DNA of 10,427 nt from JARROD01 sp037384225 (GCA_037384225.1 JARROD010000111.1:1-10427), one strand, 5' to 3'. Positions 1-5,579 are shown, numbered from the stretch's first letter. A program made the numbers and translations. The notes: a model not told the origin generated them from the sequence alone.

Positions 1-21
1 TGAGATTTGGTGTAAAATTGC

Positions 22-108
22 ATGAGACCTTCTCCTCTTCTGAGTTTGGTGTTCACAACTACAAGTTTAGAAGGCTCCCGACGCGGGGCATCGGGAGAAG
101 GTCGTCAT
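22..108. repeat. Long inverted repeat in the tail of the preceding cassette
   Basis: GACCTTCTCC at 26-35 is perfectly complementary to GGAGAAGGTC at 94-103. The arms extend outward as ATGA (22-25) with TCAT (105-108) past one unpaired base. Inside lie a CTTCT/AGAAG pair (37-41 and 69-73) and a competing CTCCCGA/TCGGGAG hairpin (75-81 and 91-97). It sits directly left of the first attC-like site. I found no convincing gene in bases 1-110, so this may be a non-coding part of the previous cassette or another, unrecognised folded recombination site. Only the pairing is observed; any role is inferred. Confidence 0.5.
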
Positions 109-110
109 AA

Positions 111-219
111 GTATCAAGGGTGTCAACTCGACGCCCAAAGCTACGCATTTTTGGGTATGGCTTTCGCCATTTTACCCAAAAATACTCCACTTTGTGCGCA
201 AGTTACACCAGCGTTAAAC
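111..219 (+). other. Integron attC site 1 (attC-like)
   Basis: The right end has the integrase core GTTAAAC (213-219), which fits the GTTRRRY consensus, with recombination expected after G213. Nested pairing matches attC architecture: GGTGT (119-123) with ACACC (205-209), CAACTCGACGC (124-134) with GCGCAAGTT (196-204) including mismatches, and a central TTTTTGGGTA (148-157) with TACCCAAAAA (173-182). The left core is degenerate. A gene begins 14 bases after the right core, as expected for a cassette. Confidence 0.65.
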
Positions 220-232
220 ACACGAAATAGTC

Positions 233-673
233 ATGAGCGATATTCAGATACGGTACGCAAAGAAAGAAGATCTCAAAACCATACAAACTCTGCTGCGTCA
301 GTTAGGGTATGAAACTGAGCAATCGAACATCGCTCCATTTGTGGCCACTCTGGATCCAAATCAACATGATGTATTCGTCGGAGTTAGTGAAGGATCTGTG
401 ATTGCTCTTATGTCCCTAATCTATTTCAATTACTTTCCATCCGGAGAGAAGTACTGTCGAATTACGGCCATCGTTGTGAACGAAGGGCTCCGTGGTTCTG
501 GGATAGGAAAAAGACTAATTGAGCACGCAAAAAAAGAGGCGAAATCCAAAAAGTGTTCTGCGCTTGAGCTTACAACTTCATTCCGTCGTGAAAATACTCA
601 GGCATTCTATGAACACATAGGTTTCGAAAAAACATCATACAAATACGTACAAAAATTGATAACCAATGTTTAA
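233..673 (+). CDS. GNAT-family N-acetyltransferase (integron cassette gene)
   Basis: A 146-residue protein of the GCN5-related N-acetyltransferase fold, which moves the acetyl group of acetyl-CoA to an amine; the acceptor cannot be read from sequence. The acetyl-CoA pyrophosphate loop is visible as R87-G-S-G-I-G-K93 after a beta-strand reading ITAIVVNE. The late motif AFYEHIGF (124-131) is the usual final signature of the family. Length matches a full single-domain enzyme. The ATG at 233 lies 14 bases after the attC1 core. The TAA stop overlaps the left core GTTTAAC of attC2, so the gene fills its cassette completely. Codons are more AT-rich than in genes right of 2.9 kb, typical of captured cassettes. 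No promoter is evident; expression probably depends on read-through from upstream. Acetylation of an antibiotic, polyamine or protein are all possible. Confidence 0.9.
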   Translation: MSDIQIRYAKKEDLKTIQTLLRQLGYETEQSNIAPFVATLDPNQHDVFVGVSEGSVIALMSLIYFNYFPSGEKYCRITAIVVNEGLRGSGIGKRLIEHAKKEAKSKKCSALELTTSFRRENTQAFYEHIGFEKTSYKYVQKLITNV

Positions 674-758
674 CAAGGCGCTCAAGTTCACTCCGGGCCT
701 TCGCCCTCCGCGGGACGCCCAAAGCTTCGCTTGTTCGCCCCTTAGCTTAGCGTTAATT
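668..758 (+). other. Integron attC site 2
   Basis: The left core GTTTAAC (668-674) matches RYYYAAC and includes the stop codon of the acetyltransferase. The right core GCGTTAATT has its cleavage G at 752. Between them are GGCGCTCAAG near the left end, its imperfect partner CTTAGCTTAGC near the right end, and GC-rich internal hairpins such as GGGCcttcGCCC. At about 91 bases it has a normal attC length. The sequence style resembles attC sites of environmental gammaproteobacterial integrons. Confidence 0.8.
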
Positions 759-762
759 GTAA

Positions 763-1152
763 GAATTTAAACATGAAAATACTATTTTTTGCCCTCATCT
801 GAAAGATAGGGTTCCCGATAAAGGACATGAAACAAGCGTAATTACATCCTTATATCTATCGGAAAATGATTTGATTTCGTTGGGGAAACTAACCGGCGCC
901 TTATTAATCAAGAGACGCTACGCTCTTGAGGCTCCTAATCGAAGAATTGTCTATGATGTGTTTCAAGGTGAGTTAAAGGGATTAATAATGGCTGAGGTAG
1001 AATTTAAAGATTATGATTCACTATTAAGCTTCGAGCAAGAATGCTACAGTTGGGAAGATGTTACGAGTAATCCGTACGATTACACTGTTAGTTGCCATCA
1101 GAGATTCAGTTATGGAAGAAAAGTTACAGTTAATTATCGACTATCTCAATAA
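763..1152 (+). pseudogene. 5'-truncated CYTH-domain protein in an integron cassette
   Basis: The frame is open from 763 but has no ATG in frame. It reads as the C-terminal part of a CYTH-type protein (triphosphate-binding tunnel fold, as in class IV adenylate cyclase and thiamine triphosphatase). Recognisable pieces are TSLYLSENDL, then KRRYAL, then VYDVFQGELKGLIMAEVEF, which corresponds to the usual strand-turn-strand D-x-F/x-G-x-L-x-G-L-x-x-A-E-x-E segment. The N-terminal half carrying the ExExK motif and basic residues is missing, because the attC2 core ends only about 50 bases before homology starts. An ATG at 773 is in another frame; one extra T in the T6 run at 785-790 would join it to this frame. 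TTG 871 is the only listed in-frame start and would remove still more. Probably inactive. Confidence 0.6.
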
Positions 1153-1378
1153 GGTAAAAACCCGATGTACCTATGGGGTTGTTGCAGAAATAATTGGCAC
1201 CAACTCACAGTCTGTCGGTAAGCTTCTCGGTGAGCGTCGTCCAGAAGTATCCTGGGTTGTTAACGCTGCGACCAAAGAGCCATCAGGCTACTCTGACTCA
1301 GAAAAACACCCAGACCTTTATCGCACTGATCGTATTATAGCGTCAGCAGAAGTATTACGGAGAAATCTCGGTGTATAA
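1112..1378 (+). CDS. Small conserved cassette protein, function unknown
   Basis: An 88-residue protein beginning MEEKLQLIIDYLN. Pieces such as RCTYGVVAEIIG, SWVVNAATKEPSGY and HPDLY resemble a hypothetical family often carried on integron cassettes. The arrangement (a helix, then TYGxVAxxxG, then SxSVGKLL) loosely recalls the DNA-binding half of alkyltransferase-like proteins, but the PCHR active-site cysteine motif is absent, so no enzyme activity is proposed. The ATG at 1112 is chosen over the longer open frame from 1058 because similarity starts there. It overlaps the last 41 bases of the truncated CYTH frame in a different phase. The stop precedes attC3 by a few bases, so this is probably the functional gene of the cassette and the CYTH piece its leader. 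No strong Shine-Dalgarno sequence is visible. Confidence 0.65.
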   Translation: MEEKLQLIIDYLNKVKTRCTYGVVAEIIGTNSQSVGKLLGERRPEVSWVVNAATKEPSGYSDSEKHPDLYRTDRIIASAEVLRRNLGV

Positions 1379-1381
1379 AGC

Positions 1382-1473
1382 AACTAACAAGTTGCTGTTG
1401 TCGCCACTTCGTGCCTGGGACAGCCTGCTGCCGCTTCGCTTTGTTTTGGCTGCCCCAAAGTAAAACGTTAAGG
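1382..1473 (+). other. Integron attC site 3 (attC-like)
   Basis: The left end AACTAACAAG (1383-1391 area) and right core ACGTTAAGG (cleavage G at 1467) flank about 85 bases rich in short inverted repeats, including GTTGCTG near the left. The left core departs from the RYYYAAC consensus and the right core ends in G where Y is expected. Position supports the call: it starts just after the stop of the preceding cassette gene, and the next gene starts 16 bases after the right core. Confidence 0.6.
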
Positions 1474-1483
1474 ATTACCAACT

Positions 1484-2713
1484 ATGTCATTACATTTAAA
1501 AAAGCTGCTTATTTTGCCTGTCTGCTTGCTTGCCGCATGCAGTAGTGCCTTTGACAATCTGCTTTTCAGTCTTGTACCTCGCCCTCAAGAGCCAAAAGAT
1601 CGACCTTATGAAATCAAGGAGGTGGAATTTATCAATCCACGCGACGGTACTAAGCTAGCAGGCGAAATTACTTATCCCTCATCAGGAGATAAGTTTCCTG
1701 CATTTGTATTAATCTCTGGTCACGAAGATGGTACTCCTCCGGCGGGTCGGGATTATGAAATTACAGGCCATAAGTATTTTTTTGTGATTTCTGACTTATT
1801 AACGAGACGCGGATACGCCGTATTGCGTTTTGATAATCGGGGTGTAGGAAAAAGTTTTGGTGACTACTCTACTGCTTCCGATGAAGAGTTCGCCTCTGAT
1901 GCGGCTGCCGTATTACGATGGCTAAGAAAAAGCTCAGGTTTAGTTCTTTCGAAAAGCGGTTTTCTTGGACATTCACAAGGTGGTATCAAAGCACTTATTG
2001 CAGCCTCCCATGAAAAGCCCGATTATGTTGTAGCACTAGCCGGTTTAGGGGTTGAAGCACCGACACAGTTTTTTGTTAGGCAGAATCATGCAATCAATTC
2101 AGCACAAGGTATGGAGTCGTCCAAAATTGAACAAATTAATCGGGAAATTGGAGATATTATTGCAATTCTCCAAACATCGAAAAACTTGGATGAAGCTAGA
2201 TTACGAATACGGGACTATGCAATAGAGTCGGGAATAACCAAAGATAAGGAAATTAGAAAATTAGCAGACCATTTTGCCACTAACTGGTGGTTTGAAGAGG
2301 TGCGTCGTAATCCCGAGGATATGATAAAGAGTTATGACGGCCCAATATTAGCGTTATTCGGTTCGAAAGATTTGCTGGTATCTGCCTCAGTGAATGAAGA
2401 GCCTGTGCGAAAGCTAATGCTTCATCCGCATTCGGACGCTTATGCGTTTGAAGGTTTAAACCACTTGTTTCAAGAGGCGCGAAATGGAACTGGGCCCTAC
2501 GAATATTGGGAAATAGAAACGACCATTGAAGAGAAGGTCGTTGACAAAATCGATCTGTGGACAAGGTCAGTACATACAAAGAATTGCAGCGGACAAGTCG
2601 CTGAATGCCGCGTTAGCGCGCCAAGCGAAGCTTGGTGCATCTTGCAGGGTGAAAGTCCCTGTCGGGTAAGGTCTAGCCAACCACCCGTATCGAGTGTTGC
2701 GTTTGTGGCGTAG
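1484..2713 (+). CDS. Lipoprotein alpha/beta hydrolase with an abnormal C-terminal extension
   Basis: A serine hydrolase with a lipoprotein signal peptide: KK at 6-7, a hydrophobic stretch and lipobox L16-A-A-C19. Ser follows Cys19, which favours the outer membrane. The alpha/beta-hydrolase core is clear: DNRGVGKS from D117, nucleophile elbow G-H-S164-Q-G-G, probable catalytic Asp296 (GSKDLLVS) and His327 (GLNHLFQ). Relatives are esterases or peptidases of the dienelactone-hydrolase/YqiA-like type; the substrate is unknown. The ATG lies 16 bases after the attC3 core. Recognisable protein ends near residue 362 (DKIDLWTRS). The remaining roughly 45 residues, rich in Cys, Ser and Pro, are translated from an attC-like remnant and a group II intron fragment up to TAG 2711-2713. 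The natural stop therefore seems to have been lost in a rearrangement; the enzyme core is intact. Confidence 0.85.
   Translation: MSLHLKKLLILPVCLLAACSSAFDNLLFSLVPRPQEPKDRPYEIKEVEFINPRDGTKLAGEITYPSSGDKFPAFVLISGHEDGTPPAGRDYEITGHKYFFVISDLLTRRGYAVLRFDNRGVGKSFGDYSTASDEEFASDAAAVLRWLRKSSGLVLSKSGFLGHSQGGIKALIAASHEKPDYVVALAGLGVEAPTQFFVRQNHAINSAQGMESSKIEQINREIGDIIAILQTSKNLDEARLRIRDYAIESGITKDKEIRKLADHFATNWWFEEVRRNPEDMIKSYDGPILALFGSKDLLVSASVNEEPVRKLMLHPHSDAYAFEGLNHLFQEARNGTGPYEYWEIETTIEEKVVDKIDLWTRSVHTKNCSGQVAECRVSAPSEAWCILQGESPCRVRSSQPPVSSVAFVA
2586..2618 (+). other. Collapsed attC-like remnant
   Basis: GCAGCGGACAAGTCGCT followed by GAATGCCGCGTTAG looks like the two outer arms of an attC site with the middle removed. 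The right part resembles the CGCTGAA...GCGTTAG end common in gammaproteobacterial attC sites (core G at 2612). GCGG and CCGC can still pair. It sits where the attC of the hydrolase cassette should be. The right core is not a perfect GTTRRRY, so this is a tentative call. Confidence 0.4.
2621..2712 (+). mobile_element. 5' fragment of a group II intron, with a hairpin at its edge
   Basis: A perfect hairpin CCAAGC-GAA-GCTTGG (2621-2635) is followed by GTGCATCTTG (from 2635), close to the GTGYG start of bacterial group II introns. Next come the paired segment CAGGG-tgaaagt-CCCTG (2645-2661) and CGGGT/ACCCG (2663-2667 with 2683-2687), the order seen in domain I of bacterial introns. Group IIC introns are known to insert next to hairpins, including attC sites. 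Only about 78 bases remain: no reverse transcriptase, domain V or domain VI is present, so it cannot be mobile. The call rests on recognition of the domain I pattern. Confidence 0.55.
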
Positions 2714-2853
2714 AGGGTATAATTTACTGGCTAATCGTGAGCTTGATTATTTCCATCGCCATCGAATGGATTGGCATGGTGTATTTCTGGCCAGAGAAAC
2801 AAACCAATCACGCCAACGGTGTGATCATGAGTATCTATCAAACTGATAACTAA
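2713..2853 (+). pseudogene. Fragment of a DUF4400/ICE-type membrane protein
   Basis: An open frame with no plausible start reads YWLIVSLIISIAIEWIGM, then VYFWPEKQTNHA, and stops at TAA 2851. A transmembrane helix followed by I-E-W-x-G-M-x-x-F/Y-W-P-E is the N-terminal signature I associate with the integrating-conjugative-element membrane proteins of the PFL_4697 family (DUF4400, about 200+ residues). Here only about 46 residues remain. The upstream side joins the intron fragment and the downstream side ends just before the ribosome-binding site of the next gene. It is probably a relic of a conjugative element. The assignment is from memory of the family motif and is moderate. Confidence 0.45.
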
Positions 2854-2865
2854 AGGAGAAAATCA

Positions 2866-3183
2866 ATGCCCCAATATATCTTTACCTATCACGGTGGAAA
2901 GCAACCGGAAACACCGGAGGAAGGCAAAAAAAGTATGGAGGAGTGGAAAGCCTGGGCGGTCAATCTCGGCCCGGCGCTGATCAATCCCGGCACGCCGGTG
3001 GGTATCACCAAGGTGTTGACCAAAGACGGTGTGTCTCAAAATCCATCCCCCCATCCGATCATGGGCTTCTCCATCCTGGAAGCCGACAGCATGGAAGCCG
3101 CACTGGATCTGCTCAGTGACTGCCCGCACTTCAAGTACGAAGGCACGTTGGAAGTTTCCGAAATGATGCAAATGCCGTCTTAG
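2866..3183 (+). CDS. YCII-related domain protein
   Basis: A 105-residue protein with the ferredoxin-like YCII fold (dimeric alpha-beta barrel superfamily): it opens with QYIFTYHGG, has the helix EEWKAWAVNLG, then IMGFSILEADSMEAALDLLSDCPHF, where the conserved helix after the second strand carries the family's A-x-x-L-x-x-x-x-P/C-x-x pattern. Family members are small and usually of unknown function; some act on chlorinated aromatics or sit beside sigma factors. A strong Shine-Dalgarno AAAGGAGA (2851-2858) lies 7 bases before the ATG. It is the first gene of the GC-richer same-strand run and is followed 64 bases later by the DUF4440 gene. Complete as far as I can tell; substrate unknown. Confidence 0.85.
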   Translation: MPQYIFTYHGGKQPETPEEGKKSMEEWKAWAVNLGPALINPGTPVGITKVLTKDGVSQNPSPHPIMGFSILEADSMEAALDLLSDCPHFKYEGTLEVSEMMQMPS

Positions 3184-3247
3184 ATACACCGAAGCGTAGA
3201 CCACTTCATAGAACTCGTTCAAATCGTTACGCATCTGGAGAAATCGA

Positions 3248-3652
3248 TTGAAAGAACAACATCCGGTAATTGCCCAGATTGAAAAAGCGGACAAAGCTAT
3301 TGTCGCGGAAGATTTTGATACGCTTCTCGATATTTACACTGATGATGCAATATTGGTGGTCGAGCCGGGCAGAAATGCCATCGGTAAAGTAGCCATCAAA
3401 AAAGCATTTGAAGCAATCGCCGTGTTTTTCAAGAATGGATTGCAGGTCAGTCAAGAGGGCTTAGCGGTTTTGGAGTCCGGTGAAACGGCGTTGGTCATGG
3501 CAAACACAGTGATATCGGCTCCGAACCTGCCAATAACCACCCGCAAAGCGACATACGTTTTTACGAAAGCTAAAAATGGAAATTGGTTGTGTGCAATCGA
3601 CAATTCCTATGGACACGATGTTATAAATGCGATTTCAGAAATGTCTACCTGA
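3248..3652 (+). CDS. DUF4440/SnoaL-like (NTF2-fold) protein
   Basis: A 134-residue single-domain protein of the NTF2-like cone fold. Typical features are the N-terminal helix IAQIEKADKAIVAEDFDTLLDIYTDDAILVVEPG, the glycine-bearing turn IGKVAIKKAF, and the end-strand pair ALVMANTVIS...ATYVFTKAKNGNWLCAIDNSY. The family (SgcJ/EcaC/ketosteroid-isomerase-like) includes small isomerases and binding proteins, but fold membership alone does not give the reaction. The start is TTG at 3248, supported by GGAG at 3237-3240 with a 7-base gap; no ATG lies nearby. A region of short inverted repeats (CAGGG/CCCTG, 3667-3690 area) follows the stop and might slow transcription before the GFA gene. Same strand as its neighbours, so co-transcription is possible. 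Confidence 0.8.
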   Translation: MKEQHPVIAQIEKADKAIVAEDFDTLLDIYTDDAILVVEPGRNAIGKVAIKKAFEAIAVFFKNGLQVSQEGLAVLESGETALVMANTVISAPNLPITTRKATYVFTKAKNGNWLCAIDNSYGHDVINAISEMST

Positions 3653-3724
3653 ACGGACAACGCAAACAGGGCTGCGCTTTGTCTGTCCCTGATGGTTGTC
3701 ATAAAAAACTGAAGGAGAAACGTT

Positions 3725-4126
3725 ATGACTGGAAAGTGTCTTTGCGGTGACATCGAATTTACCGCACGGGCAATTCCCGGGATGGTATTCAACTGCCATT
3801 GCTCACGGTGTCGGGTGTCCCATGGCGCAGACTATGCAACGCAGGCCTTTGCTGTGCGAAACAGCCTGACCTTCATCAAGGGTGATGATAAACTGCGGGA
3901 ATATGAATCGACGGGCGGTATCCGTGCCTTCTGCTCGAACTGCGGTTCAAGGTTGATGAATTATGCCAAAGACGGCGGCGACTACCTCAGCATCGCCGTC
4001 GCCTGCCTCGACGAATCCTTTCAAGGCAAAGCGGTCGCCCATTGCTTCACCGATTCGAGAGCGCCTTGGCATACGCCGGCTGCCGGTATTCCTGCTTTCA
4101 AAGGCCTGCCGGATAACTTGACGTAG
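3725..4126 (+). CDS. GFA-family zinc protein (CENP-V/GFA domain), copy 1
   Basis: A 133-residue protein of the GFA/CENP-V fold, two beta-sheets around zinc. All seven expected metal cysteines are present: C5-L-C7, C24-H-C26-S-R-C29 and C70-S-N-C73. The end motif FTDSRAPWH is also characteristic. The prototype, Paracoccus Gfa, was described as speeding glutathione-formaldehyde adduct formation, but most members lack a proven activity, so formaldehyde handling is only a possibility. Start ATG 3725 follows AAGGAGAAACGTT, a good ribosome-binding site. The VOC gene begins 9 bases after its stop and a GNAT gene overlaps the VOC stop, giving a tight three-gene operon. A second, diverged GFA gene lies at 6784-7179. 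Confidence 0.92.
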   Translation: MTGKCLCGDIEFTARAIPGMVFNCHCSRCRVSHGADYATQAFAVRNSLTFIKGDDKLREYESTGGIRAFCSNCGSRLMNYAKDGGDYLSIAVACLDESFQGKAVAHCFTDSRAPWHTPAAGIPAFKGLPDNLT

Positions 4127-4135
4127 AGGACGACT

Positions 4136-4504
4136 ATGATCGGCTATTTGACAATTGGAACAAACAATCTGGAAACAGCTATCGCTTTTTACGATAGCCT
4201 GCTTGGCGCAATGGGCGCCAGCAAGGCATTCCAAACCGAAAACCTGGCGGCTTGGGGCTTTGGTGAGGGGAGCACGCTATTGATGGTGACAAAACCCTTC
4301 GATGGAAACAGTGCCACTGTCGGTAATGGTGTGATGGTGGCGCTGTCCGTCGCATCGCCGGAAGCCGTGGATACCTTGCATGCAAAGGCGCTGGAACTGG
4401 GGGCGGCCAACGAAGGCGATCCGGGATTCAGGGGGAAAGGATTTTACGGGGCTTACTTTCGGGATATTGATGGTAACAAACTCAATTTTTTCTGTTACAC
4501 ATGA
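4136..4504 (+). CDS. VOC-superfamily (glyoxalase-like) protein
   Basis: A 122-residue single vicinal-oxygen-chelate domain made of two beta-alpha-beta-beta-beta halves: MIGYLTIGTNNLETAIAFYDSLLG at the start and YGAYFRDIDGNKLNFFC at the end, the classic closing strand of the family. The first half has T or N where metal-binding members carry His, and the closing strand lacks the usual glutamate, so a classic glyoxalase I metal site is not evident. It may be a binding protein or an enzyme on another substrate. GAGGACGACT provides a ribosome-binding site 9 bases after the GFA stop. Its stop TGA overlaps the next ATG as ATGA, showing translational coupling with the truncated GNAT gene. Complete in length. 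Confidence 0.9.
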   Translation: MIGYLTIGTNNLETAIAFYDSLLGAMGASKAFQTENLAAWGFGEGSTLLMVTKPFDGNSATVGNGVMVALSVASPEAVDTLHAKALELGAANEGDPGFRGKGFYGAYFRDIDGNKLNFFCYT

Positions 4505-4680
4505 TCATCACTGAAACACCAAGATTATTACTGCGGGAATTCATCTCCGACGATGTCGGTGCGCTGGCCGAGATTCTTCGCGGCCCGCAAGCCATGGAGT
4601 TTTCGTCCAATGGGCCTTATACCGAGGAAGAGACCCGGCAGTTCATTGAGGAGTGCCTGGAATTTAAATACTATAGGTAG
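4501..4680 (+). pseudogene. N-terminal fragment of a RimJ/RimL-type GNAT acetyltransferase
   Basis: Fifty-nine residues beginning MIITETPRLLLREF, the unmistakable start of RimJ/RimL-like acetyltransferases, continuing through DDVGALAEILRGPQAMEF and PYTEEETRQFIEECL. Family members run about 165-185 residues, and the acetyl-CoA loop (Q/RxxGxG) lies in the missing two thirds. After EFKYYR the frame ends at TAG 4678 and no continuation is seen in other frames, so the 3' part was deleted or replaced rather than frameshifted. Its ATG overlaps the VOC stop. It cannot bind acetyl-CoA and is best treated as a broken gene. The long A/T hairpin starts 4 bases after the stop, marking the junction. Confidence 0.8.
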
Positions 4681-4683
4681 TCG

Positions 4684-4721
4684 AACCTGAAAAAAGTCAG
4701 GGAAGGCTTTTTTTCAGGGTT
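4684..4721 (+). terminator. Hairpin with A-run/T-run arms, possible terminator
   Basis: CCTGAAAAAAG (4686-4696) pairs with CTTTTTTTCAGG (4707-4718), with one extra T on the right and a 10-base loop. A second, smaller hairpin CCTGA/TCAGG (4686-4690 with 4697-4701) is followed by a T7 run (4708-4714). Either fold could end transcription of the YCII-to-GNAT run, and the long fold could work from both sides. It lies right at the break point of the truncated acetyltransferase, so it may instead be the end of an inserted element. Confidence 0.45.
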
Positions 4722-4798
4722 AACTAGGTAGCATGGCTGTACCCGGCATGATTGCGAAATCAATAATCGATATTATGTTCTGTGTTAAAGGAGAAGAA

Positions 4799-4852
4799 AT
4801 GCCAAGCGTACCCATTGAAAACAATAGGCTTAACGTAGAATCGTTAAGTTGA
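4799..4852 (+). CDS. Seventeen-residue mini-ORF with strong ribosome-binding site
   Basis: AAAGGAGAAGAA places a near-ideal Shine-Dalgarno sequence just before ATG 4799, followed by 17 codons (MPSVPIENNRLNVESLS) and TGA 4850. The perfect 7-bp palindrome lies within its last codons. It could be the surviving start of a deleted gene or a leader peptide for the ATPase gene 110 bases later. I recognise no family. The flanking 4722-4798 and 4853-4962 stretches show no other gene. Confidence 0.3.
   Translation: MPSVPIENNRLNVESLS
4829..4848. repeat. Perfect 7-bp palindrome with integrase-core-like ends
   Basis: CTTAACG (4829-4835) and CGTTAAG (4842-4848) are exact inverted copies around a 6-base loop TAGAAT. 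The left arm with its neighbour reads GCTTAAC (RYYYAAC) and the right reads GTTAAGT (GTTRRRY), the two integron core consensus forms, but only 8 bases apart, far too close for a working attC. It may be a collapsed recombination scar, an operator or a chance hairpin. Confidence 0.45.
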
Positions 4853-4962
4853 CTATATAGAATGTGGCGTTGTAACAACGGTCTGTACGCTGAACATGGG
4901 TGTCCGAGGGCAGGTTAGGTATTTTATGTTTTCAAAGAAAAATAGTTGGCTGGCTGGGTAGT

Positions 4963-5448
4963 ATGAAAGAAGTCAAATTACACAAGATTTTGATTTTCGG
5001 TAATTCCGGGTCGGGAAAGTCCACTCTGGCGAAACAGTTATCTGGGGACGAGGGCATCGCCCATCTGGACCTGGACACACTCGCCTGGCAGCCTACTGAA
5101 CCGCCACAGCGTAAATCTCTGGAGCAATCCCAACGGGAAATCGACGCGTTTCTAGGACGGAATGGCGGTTGGGTTATCGAAGGCTGTTATGCCGACCTGC
5201 TGGCGTTTGTGGCGGACGCCGCCGACGAGATGATTTTCCTGGACCTGCCAGTCGAGAACTGCATTGCCAATGCCAGGCGCAGGCTCTGGGAACCCCACAA
5301 GTATCCCTCGAAAGCTGCCCAGGATGCGAATCTGGATATGCTCATCGACTGGATAGCGGCTTATTCCACGAGGGAGGATGAATTCTCCCGAACCGCCCAT
5401 GAGGCTTTGTTCCTGCGGTTCCATGGGAGAAAACAGCGATATCCTTAA
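4963..5448 (+). CDS. P-loop nucleotide kinase-like ATPase (adenylate/shikimate-kinase fold)
   Basis: A 161-residue P-loop protein. Walker A is G13-N-S-G-S-G-K19-S-T and is followed by H-L-D-L-D-T-L-A-W, as in small kinases annotated as topology-modulation or FlaR-like proteins. Further family features are WVIEGCYADLL (69-80), the strand EMIFLDLP, the lid-like arginines NARRRLWEPHKY and the tail helix DANLDMLIDWI. The phosphate acceptor is unknown; most relatives have no assigned substrate. ATG 4963 is used because family similarity begins there, although the frame is open from GTG 4900; the ribosome-binding site is weak (GGGTAGT). Length is close to that of family members, with the C-terminus slightly short. 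It stands alone after the 280-base gap and is followed 131 bases later by the YcaQ-like gene. The 5449-5579 stretch shows no gene I recognise. Confidence 0.82.
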   Translation: MKEVKLHKILIFGNSGSGKSTLAKQLSGDEGIAHLDLDTLAWQPTEPPQRKSLEQSQREIDAFLGRNGGWVIEGCYADLLAFVADAADEMIFLDLPVENCIANARRRLWEPHKYPSKAAQDANLDMLIDWIAAYSTREDEFSRTAHEALFLRFHGRKQRYP

Positions 5449-5579
5449 TGCCGTAACCTGCTGGCAATAACTGAAAGCGAAGCGTTCCACAAAGGCCAGC
5501 ACCACCGGAATGCGGGCCTGGAACGGGTGGCGATATTCATGGGGGAGCAAGTCCGGTGACGTACAGGGCAGATAGTGGA

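Noticed and set aside
1058..1378. Alkyltransferase (Ogt/ATL) assignment for the small cassette gene
   Set aside because: Only a loose resemblance in the TYGxVA region; no PCHR or PWHR motif, so function left open.
3184..3294. Minus-strand frame with FNRFLQMRNDLNEFYEVVYASV between the YCII and DUF4440 genes
   Set aside because: It spans only 64 free bases and otherwise lies antisense to two real genes. No family recognised.
3655..3700. Inverted repeats after the DUF4440 stop as a terminator or attC
   Set aside because: Only 5-bp competing stems (CAGGG/CCCTG, GACAA/TTGTC), no T-run, no core sites.
4900..4962. GTG 4900 as an upstream start for the P-loop ATPase
   Set aside because: Family similarity begins at ATG 4963 (MKEVKLHKILIFGNSGSGKST) and the 21 extra residues are not typical of the family.
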